Below, in pieces: positions 47,801 to 59,280 of a stretch of DNA of 64,000 bases. The DNA is from Metopolophium dirhodum (taxonomy: Eukaryota > Arthropoda > Insecta > Hemiptera > Aphididae). Position 1 is the stretch's first letter. Each line of letters opens with the position of its first letter. The stretch spans positions 126,577,062 to 126,641,061 of the forward strand of contig NC_083560.1 of NCBI RefSeq assembly GCF_019925205.1, in the 5' to 3' direction. The notes under the pieces are model-generated. The model saw only the letters and a list, made by a program, of their open reading frames with translations. It was not told where the DNA came from and did no database searches. The translations under genes were made by a program, and so were the position numbers.

Positions 47801-50800
47801 AAAATAAATATTGTTTGAAACTGTTTAAACGATTTAGATCTCGAACAGTTTATTTTGTAAAAAACAATTTTTATTGAAAATGAAAATAATATAACAACAC
47901 TGCGTTTAATATGTACACACTATACAGGCACACGTTTTGTAATTCAACAATATTGTTGTTTGTATTATATTGTATATTGAAAAAAAAATTCGTTGAATCA
48001 TCGACTTCACGTTAAATTTATTTAATATTAGACGGAAAAATTGTATTGACATAAATGGTAAATAATTGTGTTTAAAATATGGTACTAAACGAGACTCTGA
48101 AATTTGACCTGTTAATGCGCTCGATCTTATTTTAAAATACTGCAAAATTGTGAAATGATTGTTGTTTTAAAGTACCATGCGACATTTTATTATATTCAGA
48201 GTCGCGTTATTGAATGACATTATTTTGTAGAGTATTTTAAAAACCAGTAAAGTAGTAACATTTAATTGTTTAACTATAAAAACTTCACTCTGAATATAAA
48301 AGTAATTAAATTTTATTATTCTAAAGATTTGAGAGTGTTAGGACATTGAACCCGTTGGTTACAATTTTCTAAATAATTTATGTATAGAACATCATCATAT
48401 CAACAACATATTATTACTGTCGATAATATATTATTTAATTACCTTTATAAAAACCCAGTATACCTATAATGTATTTAAGCAGAATAAATAAAATACTATT
48501 ACATTATTTTTTTTCTGTAACAAAAATCTCCACTCTTAATATAGCTAGTAACCAGTATTTTTACTCACCAATAAACCACCTCATCATAATATTCATGTTT
48601 ATTTCAATGGTGAATTGATGTGTTTATTATAGGTGATGATTAGGTCTCAGATTTAAATAAAAGTATCAAACAATTCTCTAAAAATTAATAATACCCTAAA
48701 AAATGACTTTTTAACGCAATAATACCCTTGAAAAATTACGAAAATTATTCTACTGGCATGAAAATATGTAACTATGGTACCGATTACAAAATGATGGTCT
48801 AACTTTTGATGTTTTTAACACGAATAAACTATGCAAATTTTGTTGGTTTAGTAAGTTAAATTTTGACTTAATACATATCAAAATGTATTTTGAAGAATAA
48901 TCAACTTATTTATCCACAATTATATTTCTAGACATTATTCTAAAATAAATAAATGTTTTACCGTAATTCGATACATTTTCCATTCAATTAATTTTCTTTC
49001 ACATATCTCATAGCAGTTATAAGCACCCAAATAAATGTCATCAAACATCCCTAAACACCCAAAATCCAAATAAACTATCAAAGTAGTCCCCGGGTGTTAC
49101 AATGAAGTGAGGTATGATTTGTAACTGTGGTGTGTTTGTGACCACTTCACGTGTAATGAAAAATTACAATTTATTGTTGTATGATAAAATAAACTGCTCA
49201 ACTTGATTCCGTAAATATTATTGGCAGCAAAAGTAATCTAAGAAAAAAAAAAAAAACGACCTTAAGAAAAATTAACTACTATAAATTTTAAGTTATTATA
49301 ATGATATTATTATTACTCAGGTGTCCGTCCAATTATTATATAAAATTATATTATGAAAGAAAATTCGAAAAATGTAAATATCTTTTAAAAATTATGCGCA
49401 TTCAATAAATAAAAAGTTAAGAGCTGCAGGATTAGTATTGGGGACAAATTGCACGTGCGCCATCTAAACTTTCGTTAATTTATAGGTAGGTACATATATT
49501 TACAAGCAACGGCGAAACTCTAAAGCTGAATTTATTAAATGCGAAAACCTACCGACATATTAATATATTATTTTATTGATTATGTGATACACGATAATGG
49601 AGAAAAGCACAACTCCTCTATACGAAACTAAAACAAAATGTTAATGATTTGTTTTCAAAATACATAACACCCCACCTTTTAAAAGTCAGATAAACTATAA
49701 ACTTTTTCCAAAATTTAAATTTAATATAATGGACCGAGTATTTGTGAATTATTTATAATACGTCCGACTAATTTAAAACCGTATAACTTATAATAATCAT
49801 GTCCCGTAATAGTTTTTGGCCATAACAAAGTTTAGGATTTTTTTTATGGTAATTGCTTGCTTTTTATCCACCCTAATATTATAGCAGTACGGCTCTAGTC
49901 CAGGATGGCGGTGAAGGTAATTTAGATGGTTATGTTGGCAGCACGATAGGGGGTAGAGGTGGAGTTGAGCGGTAGAATATTGTGTTAAGATTCGCAGGTG
50001 GTCGGTAGTGTTCGTCCACTTATATACGCATAATATAAATTATATATACATATATAAGTAGATAAGAATGACGGTCATTGCTTAACTGCCGAGACGATAA
50101 GCTGTATTTCGTTTGCAAGCTTTAACACGTAAAACGATCATCGATAAAAGTAACACGAAATATTTAGAAAAGGGTTAGAAAAATTGCAATCATTCAAAGT
50201 GTAATAATATTTAGCAAAAAACCCGAATCAAATGCAAGTGCATACGTTTCAAATATATAGTTTTAATTTATCGCTTAATTGTTATATTTATACCTTATAC
50301 ACAGAATTTAATAGAAATAACTGACAAATATTATAAACTACCTAACTGATATTATTTAGGTATCTATACCTATGTAATAATTTTTTTTAATCAATATTTC
50401 TAACTGAAATTGAAATTTCTTATTAGCATAATTTGTATAATTATAAATTATTACATAATGTTCTATGTATTTCAAACAATAAAAAAATAAATTTAAAAAT
50501 ATTGTTTAGACTTAAGAGCAAAAGTTATAAGTCATCACTTATTACATATAAGTTAGTTTGCTACATTTATCATTTTACTTCTGTTAAACCCTATCCGCAG
50601 CTGTCAAGAGATGAGTTGTTACTTATCACTTCAAGTGCGGGTTGCGCTTTTTAAAAATAAAAGCTCGCGTTTATACGTGTTAATTTTTTTAACGTGACGC
50701 GCTTTTTTGTTGTGAATTTTTATGTTTTATTTAATTTAATTTTAATATAAAATATGGTTTAAACACGCTTCTATATGGTCTGATAAATCTTATTTGAACG

Positions 50801-51415
50801 TCAAATGCTTTCGAGTTATAAATAATAGATTGTAAGTAAAAGTCAGTGGGTACTTTAATAGCAAATAATAAATAATAACTGTTAAAAAGAATTTAAGAAA
50901 TCGACTCATAAAGTATTATAATATCGCAGATAATAACTGCAGATATAAGGGGAGAAGTCCACTTTTTATCATTTTTTAAGAGAGACAAAACACATGTAAT
51001 CCATATCCCGGTTCTATTGTAAACTGTTATTAAACCATGTTAAATTCATCGTTTATTGTAGAACAGAGAAAAATTCGACGTTCTTAACATTGGAAAATAG
51101 CGTTTGGAAGTAACAGTTTACAATAGAACAGGGATATTATGAATACAATAATGTTCTGTGTCCCTTCAAAAAATGATAAAAATAGACTTATCGCCTTTTT
51201 GCAGTTAACGATGCCTTGCGTGCAGTTAAAAACTCTATTCTGAAGACATACACAATAATGTTATTACTATGACTTGAAAGTTTACTTAAAAACCTTTAAA
51301 ACATTAAAAACGTCCTAAAAACATCGTCTTAAAAGTATCAAAAAAAAAAAAAAATGCTTCAACTTCCGAGCCCAAGCATCCAAAATCTATAATTATCTAT
51401 ATATTCTAATGTTAT
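44843..51415. other. AT-rich intergenic sequence, no gene seen
   Basis: This 6.6-kb stretch is dominated by A/T runs. The open frames present (up to 79 codons at 47906-48145 minus and 73 codons at 50433-50654 plus) show no motif. A GC-richer island near 46255-46320 (CAACTGCGCAATGCGCATTG) and one near 49905-50000 are isolated. No inverted or direct repeats of note were found. Confidence 0.45.
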
Positions 51416-51419
51416 ACAC

Positions 51420-53205
51420 TGTAACGGGATAAAACGGAGTGCTCATTTAGGTGGCGCACTCTCGTGGCCCGTTACCACACCGTCACCTGTAAAGACTACC
51501 GCGCGCTCTTGCGATTGTAGAACCGGCGAAACACCGGCGAACGCCCAAACCCAACCGCACCACACAGCCACAGATAGCGCCCGTGCAGTACCCGATTTCC
51601 GGACGCCTGCCGCCCTCCGGGAAATCACTGATTAAATAAAAACCCCTCAACTTAAAACCAAAGTTGAAAGTAATCCAGAATCCAGACCAGTAGAGCTATC
51701 TCCCAGGATATTTTAAGTGGTTTTAGGTACGACCGGACCACCCAAAGAGACCAAAACCGCTACCATAACACCACCCCTATCGCTACGGCCAGACTTAACA
51801 TAAGTATGGGCCAACGAGCACAGCAACAGCACCCTTCGTCCCCTTCGCTGAGTGCGGCGAGCTAGTAAACCGGCCGGTACTTTGTGACCGGTAGACACGG
51901 GAACTTCCGCCAAACAATAGAACAGCGCCTTGCCTCCAGTCTGCAGAAGCCGGCCGGTATTTAATGACCGGCAGATACGGTGATGCCACAGACTGTTCCC
52001 ACCAACTAGTGACGTTCATCCGTCCAGTTGGCTACCCTGTCCGCTATCGTTGTTGAGAACGCCGAGCCATCGCCGCCGCCGTCCAACCCGTTACGCCCGT
52101 TTATCCGAGAACGCCGAGCCGTTGCCGCCGCCGTCCGGACCCAGTTGTACCGCTACCGTTATTGAGGACGTCGAGCCATCGCCGCCGCCGTCTGATCCAG
52201 TTGTGCCGCTAAGTTTATCCGAGAACGCCGAGCCGTTGCCGCCGCCGTCCGGACCCAGTTGTACCGCTACCGTTATTGAGGACGTCGAGCCATCGCCGCC
52301 GCCGTCTGATCCAGTTGTGCCGCTAAGTTCATCCGAGAACGCCGAGCCGTTGCCGCCGCCGTCCGGACCCAGTTGTGCCGATACCGTCATTGAGAACGTC
52401 GAGCCATCGCCGCCGTCGTCCAACCCGTTACGTAAGCCTATCCGAGAACGCCGAGCCGTTGCCGCCGTCGTCCAACCCGTTACGTAAGTTTATCCGAGAA
52501 CGCCGAGCCGTTGCCGCCGCCGTCCGGACCCAGTTGTACCGCTACCGTTATTGAGGACGTCGAGCCATCGCCGCCGCCGTCTGATCCAGTTGTGCCGCTA
52601 AGTTCATCCGAGAACGCCGAGCCGTTGCCGCCGCCGTCCGGACCCAGTTGTGCCGATACCGTCATTGAGAACGTCGAGCCATCGCCGCCGTCGTCCAACC
52701 CGTTACGTAAGCCTATCCGAGAACGCCGAGCCGTTGCCGCCGTCGTCCAACCCGTTACGTAAGTCTATCCGAGAACGCCGAGCCGTTGCCGCCGCCGTCC
52801 GGACCCAGTTGTGCCGCTACCATTATTGAGAACGTCGAGCCATCGACGCCGTCGTCCAACCCGTTACGTAGGTCTATCCGAGAACGCCGAGCCGTCGCCG
52901 CCGCCGTCACCCGACTGTACCCCGTTGTACCATCACGACCGGAGCAGTACGACATCCACGAGGCTGCCCCACAGACATATACCTCATACCAATCCACAGA
53001 CCCACATCGTGAGTTCAATGTATGATTCCCACCACTAAATGTATTCCCAGATAAATCATTTGTATTTTTGTAAACTCTTTTAATATTGATCAGTAAAAGA
53101 AAATATTGTAAAAATTGGATCAAAAATATTGTTAAAATATTAGTTGATGAAAATAAACGAATTATTCAAGTATAACCTAAAAGACAACCGTCTGTTTTCA
53201 TTACA
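51420..53205 (+). repeat. Gypsy-type 5' LTR (1786 bp)
   Basis: It starts TGTAACGGGATAAAACGG and ends TTTTCATTACA. It is unusually long for the group and its 3' half carries a GC-rich tandem array (52030-52910). An AATAAA at 53152-53157 fits the element's own polyadenylation. No difference from 57009-58794 was found by eye, at a constant offset of 5589. Confidence 0.94.
52089..52910 (+). repeat. GC-rich variable tandem array inside the 5' LTR
   Basis: Units of about 114 bp beginning TATCCGAGAACGCCGAGCCG recur at 52215 and 52329, followed by shorter or variant units (about 109 and 52 bp) to 52910. Because the units are multiples of three, both strands stay open for 70-145 codons (Pro/Ser-rich plus, Gly/Asp/Ser-rich minus); I regard these as by-products. 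The same array recurs at 57678-58499. Confidence 0.9.
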
Positions 53206-53206
53206 T

Positions 53207-53220
53207 TGGCGCCCAACTGC
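53207..53220 (+). other. Primer-binding site of the gypsy-type element
   Basis: TGGCGCCCAACTGC begins one base after the 5' LTR. TGGCGCCCAAC is a common arthropod gypsy-type tRNA primer site; the exact tRNA is not certain. Confidence 0.8.
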
Positions 53221-53329
53221 AGTGCTCGATTAGGAAGAAATTCCACTTCGACCTACGAGAAGAAAACTACATCGTTTTTAGAAGAAAAACTACTTCGTGT
53301 CAATTAAGAAGAAAACTACATCTCTAACA

Positions 53330-56300
53330 ATGGCACCGAAGAAAAACATATCCGAAGAGGCTTTCAACGCGTTCAGAGCGGAAGTGGAGAGAAACGGTCA
53401 ATATTTAGCTGACCAGCTGTTGCAGAAAATTTACAAGTTAGAAGAAAAGTGCAACAACCTGGAAGACGAGAGTAACCGGAAAATCGGAGAAGTTGCGGAA
53501 AACTACGAAAGGAAAATCGATTTGATTGAAGCTCAACTCCATGATATAAAACTGAAATATGAGAATAGCAGTAGACAACCAGTACATAATGAATGTAACA
53601 ATAAAAAGGAACAAATACACAACACTGAGATATCGCGTCCGATATTCTATGGAAACAACCGCGATGGACACCCAATAGATTTTCTGTACCGACTGGAAGA
53701 ATATTTTGCAGTAAAACAATCATACGTCGGTGAGAAAATAATTATTGTGGGTGATTGTTTAAAAGGAACCGCATCAAATTGGTTTTCTACCATCCGATTC
53801 CAACTCACCAATTATGATGATTTCAAGAAGGCGTTTATTGACGAATTTTGGTCCAGGGAAATACAAATCCAGGTATGGAGTCAATGTCTGAGTACAAAGC
53901 ACATACCAAACAACACCAACTACCGTGAACATTTTGCCACGTGGGCAACCAAACTTCGACACTTAGAAGTACCACGATTGTCTGAGAACGAAATTGTAAA
54001 GCACATAGCAAGACACTACCCAGGATACCTCAGAGCAATATTGGTGTCACTACCCGAATGTACGATACTCACAGCCATGAAGATACTAGGTGAGGAAGAG
54101 CAAAGTGATCAACCCACGGAAAACAAAGCAAATAATCAAAAAACTAACCAAAACGAATCCAACAACAACAGCCATACTCAAAACAACAACAGTTGGAACA
54201 ACCAGCGGAGTAATGGTTGGAGCAATATGCCACCACGCAATAACCGTTGGAACAACCAACCATACCGCAGCAATGACAAGCGAGGAGAGACCCAACAAAA
54301 CAGCACACCACAAACGGAAAAAATCCAACAGGTGGCAACGAATAGTGAAGAGCAAGCAGGATCTAGTGGCAATGAACAACATGCAATCAACTCATTGAAT
54401 ACCACTAATCAATCAGTTAGTCCGTATATTCAATGTACAATAGAAGGGGAGGAAGTCACCCTACTCATCGACACTGGAGCGACAATCAGTGTACTGACGA
54501 AGGAGGTGGTAGATATTATCACTAACAAAAATCCAAAAATCCCACAGCTTCCAGTGACCGGGATCCAAATCAGTAACGCGGTCGGAAAAAAGATATGCAA
54601 AGTATCAAAGCAGATTTTCTGTGAGTGCAAAATAGGGAACGAGTATATCCAAACCAATTTCATTCAGGTGGAGAATCTCAATGAAAAAGGGATAATTGGA
54701 GCTGATATATTGAAAAAATATGACGCTCAAATCAAATTCAAAGAACAAGTTATTCAATTCAAGATTGACCAGACCATACACAAAATACCGTTCGCCAACC
54801 AAAACCCAAGAGTGATCAGCGCCCAGGAGCACTTACTCAATGTAGAGATAAACGAAAGTCCAGAAGAAGACCAAGTAGATCTTACCAGTGATGAGAAACA
54901 ACAATTTATATCATTACTCGACAAATATGATGAAATATTTTCAGACAAACCAGGGAAAATTAAAACATTCCAGTGCCAGATACGAGTGAAGGCAGGGGAC
55001 CCTATCCATCAAAAACAGTATCCCATACCAGTGTCCAGGATACCCAAAGTGGACGCAGAAATACAGAGAATGCTCAAATTAGAAATTATTGAAAAATCTA
55101 CATCACCATGGTCATCACCGATTGTTTGCACAGAGAAGAAAAATGGCGACATCCGGCTCTGTCTTGATGCACGGAAAATCAACACCATGATTATACCAGA
55201 CCGGGAGTGCCCCACCAACATGGAGGAGACACTGATGAAGTTCCGCGGCATGAAGTACCTTAGTTCTATTGATCTCACCGCCGGATACTGGCAATGTCCA
55301 TTAAAAGAGGAGTGTAGGGAGATAACACATGTGCCAGGTCGAGAAAATGTCGGAGCTGACACATTGACTCGTTACCCGCAATCACCCACGGACGAAATGT
55401 CGATAAAAGATCGGACCATCGTCATCAACAAATTAGCCATATTAAACTACAGTCCAGAACTAAGGGAGAAATTCAAGGAACGGCACACAGTACAACAAGC
55501 CGACGAATATATTACCAAGCTGAAACAGCGACTAGATCGCCGAGCAGATCACAACTTAATCGAGCATAATCAATTGCTGTTCCGCAAATCCCACCAAGGG
55601 GAATATCAGGTCATTGTGCCGAAAGAACTCGTACAACCACTTGTCGTCGAGACGCACCAGATCTACGGACATTGCGGTACTTATAAAACATACAAACTGC
55701 TACAACAAAATCACCAATTCAAAAACATGTATCAAACGATCAAAAGGATCATCAAAACCTGTGATCTTTGTCAGCGGACCAAAATCAGCAACCGGATAGC
55801 CAGGGGACCGACACTGAGTCTGTTGCCAGAGAAGCCACTCGAAATGGTATCGGCAGACCTGATGGGACCACTACCCAGGGGACAAGGAGGGTGCCGATAC
55901 ATCCTAGCCATTTTGGACCTATTCTCTAAGTACGTTAAGCTATATCCACTAAAACGCGCAACAACGGACACTATAGTCAAGAGGATAGTGACGGATTACA
56001 TACCAACGGTTGGACTGTTCCAGAAGATTCTCACGGACAATGGAACGCAGTTTACAAGCCATAAGTGGAGTAGGATCATGGAAGGATTAAAAGTCAAAAT
56101 TGTACATACCACTGGATACCACCCTGAAAGTAACCCGGTGGAGCGAACGAACCGAGAAATTGGTAGGTTACTACGAACATATTGTCACAAACAGCATACC
56201 AACTGGTTGCGATGGTTGAACAATATTGGATTTTGGGTTAACCACACCAATCACTCATCCACCGGCTACACGCCTCAATATGTGATGTTTGGACAAAACA

Positions 56301-56683
56301 CCCAACTGCCCATCACCAAACTCGTCACTTTCCCACCATACAAAGATGATCAACCTGTCCCGGATGTCATTCAGATCGTGATCAAGAAGACTCAGAAACA
56401 GGCACAATTGCGAAACAGATTAAAGGACAAAGGCAAAACTTTTCCGAAATACGAAGTCGGAATGAAAGTACTAGTCAAAGAACACCGGCTATCGTCAGCT
56501 GAGGACCACGAGACGCATAAGTTATTCTTATTGTACCACGGGCCCTATCAGATCCACGAAGTACACCAAAACAATACGGTAACCATACGTAGTCAGAGTG
56601 GAACCCAACGCACATACAACTTAAAAAATATCAAACTGTACCACGAAGTGGGACGGCCTGCTGGGGTACCAGTTGAACATTAA
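53330..56683 (+). CDS. gag-pol: Gag-Pol polyprotein lacking RT catalytic motif and RNase H (gypsy-type)
   Basis: The frame is open from 53297; I prefer the Met at 53330 (MAPKKNISEE), as it begins the Gag-like part. Residue numbers here count from 53297. Gag: a coiled-coil-like segment (about 30-90), then the core (about 115-260, FLYRLEEYF to ASNWF and FIDEFW), then an Asn/Gln-rich stretch (270-350) with no CCHC zinc knuckle. Protease: LIDTGA at 390-395 and GIIGADIL near 460. RT: KNGDIRLCLDARKIN near 615 and SIDLTAGYWQCPL near 656-668. At about residue 673 (55316-55323) the sequence passes straight from the RT fingers/palm to ITHVPGREN-(x)n-DTLTRYP, normally found after RNase H. The FxDD motif, thumb and RNase H are therefore missing in frame. 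Integrase is complete: HHCC near 786-825, Asp near 853, Asp in TDNGTQF near 915, Glu near 949. A C-terminal chromo-less tail follows. Protease and integrase could still be made; reverse transcription could not. Confidence 0.9.
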   Translation: MAPKKNISEEAFNAFRAEVERNGQYLADQLLQKIYKLEEKCNNLEDESNRKIGEVAENYERKIDLIEAQLHDIKLKYENSSRQPVHNECNNKKEQIHNTEISRPIFYGNNRDGHPIDFLYRLEEYFAVKQSYVGEKIIIVGDCLKGTASNWFSTIRFQLTNYDDFKKAFIDEFWSREIQIQVWSQCLSTKHIPNNTNYREHFATWATKLRHLEVPRLSENEIVKHIARHYPGYLRAILVSLPECTILTAMKILGEEEQSDQPTENKANNQKTNQNESNNNSHTQNNNSWNNQRSNGWSNMPPRNNRWNNQPYRSNDKRGETQQNSTPQTEKIQQVATNSEEQAGSSGNEQHAINSLNTTNQSVSPYIQCTIEGEEVTLLIDTGATISVLTKEVVDIITNKNPKIPQLPVTGIQISNAVGKKICKVSKQIFCECKIGNEYIQTNFIQVENLNEKGIIGADILKKYDAQIKFKEQVIQFKIDQTIHKIPFANQNPRVISAQEHLLNVEINESPEEDQVDLTSDEKQQFISLLDKYDEIFSDKPGKIKTFQCQIRVKAGDPIHQKQYPIPVSRIPKVDAEIQRMLKLEIIEKSTSPWSSPIVCTEKKNGDIRLCLDARKINTMIIPDRECPTNMEETLMKFRGMKYLSSIDLTAGYWQCPLKEECREITHVPGRENVGADTLTRYPQSPTDEMSIKDRTIVINKLAILNYSPELREKFKERHTVQQADEYITKLKQRLDRRADHNLIEHNQLLFRKSHQGEYQVIVPKELVQPLVVETHQIYGHCGTYKTYKLLQQNHQFKNMYQTIKRIIKTCDLCQRTKISNRIARGPTLSLLPEKPLEMVSADLMGPLPRGQGGCRYILAILDLFSKYVKLYPLKRATTDTIVKRIVTDYIPTVGLFQKILTDNGTQFTSHKWSRIMEGLKVKIVHTTGYHPESNPVERTNREIGRLLRTYCHKQHTNWLRWLNNIGFWVNHTNHSSTGYTPQYVMFGQNTQLPITKLVTFPPYKDDQPVPDVIQIVIKKTQKQAQLRNRLKDKGKTFPKYEVGMKVLVKEHRLSSAEDHETHKLFLLYHGPYQIHEVHQNNTVTIRSQSGTQRTYNLKNIKLYHEVGRPAGVPVEH

Positions 56684-56694
56684 CAATTATACAA

Positions 56695-56716
56695 GAAAAA
56701 AAAAAAAATATAAAAG

Positions 56717-56753
<37 letters not shown>

Positions 56754-56769
56754 ACAAAAAAAAAAAAAC
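56695..56769 (+). repeat. A-rich tract behind gag-pol
   Basis: About 70 bases, nearly all A with a few G and T. It lies eleven bases after the pol stop, inside the element and well before its polypurine tract. It may be slippage-expanded or a relic of an inserted poly(A) tail. Confidence 0.7.
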
Positions 56770-56777
56770 TTATCAAG

Positions 56778-56926
56778 GAGCCTATAGTAAGCTCAAGGAG
56801 ACAGTATTCACAGCAAAGAAATTCATGAAAGAGTTCGAAGGAATGTCCAAGACCCAGCTCAAAATACAGATGTACAAAGAAAAGACAAGACAGATAAAAG
56901 CGTTAAAACAACAGCATCGGCAATGA
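56778..56926 (+). pseudogene. Short Lys-rich reading frame after the A-tract
   Basis: The frame following the A-run reads YQGAYSKLKETVFTAKKFM and continues to a stop at about 56924-56926 (ending QQHRQ). It is Lys/Gln-rich and helix-like, with an internal Met at 56825. It is not similar to an envelope protein that I can recognise, has no upstream coding part, and may be the tail of a lost third frame or chance. Included because it is open and protein-like in composition. Confidence 0.25.
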
Positions 56927-56994
56927 AGAAACAAGCCACATCTAAAGTTTTTAGTTTTACAGAATAACTCGGATCTCACTATTCATGTAAAACT

Positions 56995-57008
56995 AAAAAA
57001 GGGGACTA
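56995..57008 (+). other. Polypurine tract of the gypsy-type element
   Basis: AAAAAAGGGGACTA lies immediately before the 3' LTR start at 57009. Confidence 0.75.
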
Positions 57009-58794
57009 TGTAACGGGATAAAACGGAGTGCTCATTTAGGTGGCGCACTCTCGTGGCCCGTTACCACACCGTCACCTGTAAAGACTACCGCGCGCTCTTG
57101 CGATTGTAGAACCGGCGAAACACCGGCGAACGCCCAAACCCAACCGCACCACACAGCCACAGATAGCGCCCGTGCAGTACCCGATTTCCGGACGCCTGCC
57201 GCCCTCCGGGAAATCACTGATTAAATAAAAACCCCTCAACTTAAAACCAAAGTTGAAAGTAATCCAGAATCCAGACCAGTAGAGCTATCTCCCAGGATAT
57301 TTTAAGTGGTTTTAGGTACGACCGGACCACCCAAAGAGACCAAAACCGCTACCATAACACCACCCCTATCGCTACGGCCAGACTTAACATAAGTATGGGC
57401 CAACGAGCACAGCAACAGCACCCTTCGTCCCCTTCGCTGAGTGCGGCGAGCTAGTAAACCGGCCGGTACTTTGTGACCGGTAGACACGGGAACTTCCGCC
57501 AAACAATAGAACAGCGCCTTGCCTCCAGTCTGCAGAAGCCGGCCGGTATTTAATGACCGGCAGATACGGTGATGCCACAGACTGTTCCCACCAACTAGTG
57601 ACGTTCATCCGTCCAGTTGGCTACCCTGTCCGCTATCGTTGTTGAGAACGCCGAGCCATCGCCGCCGCCGTCCAACCCGTTACGCCCGTTTATCCGAGAA
57701 CGCCGAGCCGTTGCCGCCGCCGTCCGGACCCAGTTGTACCGCTACCGTTATTGAGGACGTCGAGCCATCGCCGCCGCCGTCTGATCCAGTTGTGCCGCTA
57801 AGTTTATCCGAGAACGCCGAGCCGTTGCCGCCGCCGTCCGGACCCAGTTGTACCGCTACCGTTATTGAGGACGTCGAGCCATCGCCGCCGCCGTCTGATC
57901 CAGTTGTGCCGCTAAGTTCATCCGAGAACGCCGAGCCGTTGCCGCCGCCGTCCGGACCCAGTTGTGCCGATACCGTCATTGAGAACGTCGAGCCATCGCC
58001 GCCGTCGTCCAACCCGTTACGTAAGCCTATCCGAGAACGCCGAGCCGTTGCCGCCGTCGTCCAACCCGTTACGTAAGTTTATCCGAGAACGCCGAGCCGT
58101 TGCCGCCGCCGTCCGGACCCAGTTGTACCGCTACCGTTATTGAGGACGTCGAGCCATCGCCGCCGCCGTCTGATCCAGTTGTGCCGCTAAGTTCATCCGA
58201 GAACGCCGAGCCGTTGCCGCCGCCGTCCGGACCCAGTTGTGCCGATACCGTCATTGAGAACGTCGAGCCATCGCCGCCGTCGTCCAACCCGTTACGTAAG
58301 CCTATCCGAGAACGCCGAGCCGTTGCCGCCGTCGTCCAACCCGTTACGTAAGTCTATCCGAGAACGCCGAGCCGTTGCCGCCGCCGTCCGGACCCAGTTG
58401 TGCCGCTACCATTATTGAGAACGTCGAGCCATCGACGCCGTCGTCCAACCCGTTACGTAGGTCTATCCGAGAACGCCGAGCCGTCGCCGCCGCCGTCACC
58501 CGACTGTACCCCGTTGTACCATCACGACCGGAGCAGTACGACATCCACGAGGCTGCCCCACAGACATATACCTCATACCAATCCACAGACCCACATCGTG
58601 AGTTCAATGTATGATTCCCACCACTAAATGTATTCCCAGATAAATCATTTGTATTTTTGTAAACTCTTTTAATATTGATCAGTAAAAGAAAATATTGTAA
58701 AAATTGGATCAAAAATATTGTTAAAATATTAGTTGATGAAAATAAACGAATTATTCAAGTATAACCTAAAAGACAACCGTCTGTTTTCATTACA
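57009..58794 (+). repeat. Gypsy-type 3' LTR (1786 bp)
   Basis: Same length, ends and tandem-array layout as 51420-53205. No difference was detected by eye, including across the repeat array. It is followed by ACAC, the target duplication. Confidence 0.94.
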
Positions 58795-58798
58795 ACAC

Positions 58799-59280
58799 TG
58801 TTCAATTATTGATCTGAATTTGTCTACTTTTCCTATTACTGGTAGCAGTGTACAGTGTATTCAGGAATTTTCACTTGAGGGGAGGGGTCGTTCCTACGAA
58901 ACTATAAATTATGTTTTATACAAATTAAAGACATTTTCGGGTTTTTATATTATAGTGAAAAAAGTCACCCTGCCGTGTATAGGTACGCCATTGGTTACTG
59001 ATGATAACATGTTCGAGTAGATGGGAGAAAATATATGGTTCAAATTTTGTGTAACGTCATCGAAGATGATAGCTGTCAGAGAGTGAGTGAGATACTGTGT
59101 GTGTGAGAGAGAGAGAGTGACTGTAAGATCAACGAACCAGACGAGACACGCGCTGAAAGAGATATCTGAGATGCACAAGAACGAATTAACAACAATAATA
59201 ATATAACAGACGTATTACAAAGTCGACGTTGATATTCTACCGGTCTGTATACCTATTATATTATTATACACCGTGCACTA
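58799..59280. other. Non-coding sequence with GT/GA microsatellite
   Basis: No gene was found. A (GT)n(GA)n stretch lies at about 59094-59120. The sequence is GC-richer towards its end and leads into the CpG-rich patch. Confidence 0.45.

Larger units (their letters stand above)
51416..58798 (+). mobile_element. Ty3/gypsy-type LTR retrotransposon, very young, RT/RNase H deleted
   Basis: The element runs from 51420 to 58794 (7375 bp), bounded by 4-bp target duplications ACAC (51416-51419 and 58795-58798). It has two 1786-bp LTRs that look identical, a TGGCGCCCAAC primer-binding site, one gag-protease-partial RT-integrase frame and a purine-rich tract before the 3' LTR. The order protease-RT-(RNase H)-integrase places it in the Ty3/gypsy group. 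Loss of the RT catalytic block and RNase H means it needed enzyme from another element to insert. Confidence 0.93.

Noticed and set aside
52050..52487. Pro/Ser-rich 145-codon frame in the LTR (and copy at 57639-58076)
   Set aside because: It follows the phase-preserving tandem array, is open on both strands, and sits inside an LTR; composition alone explains it.
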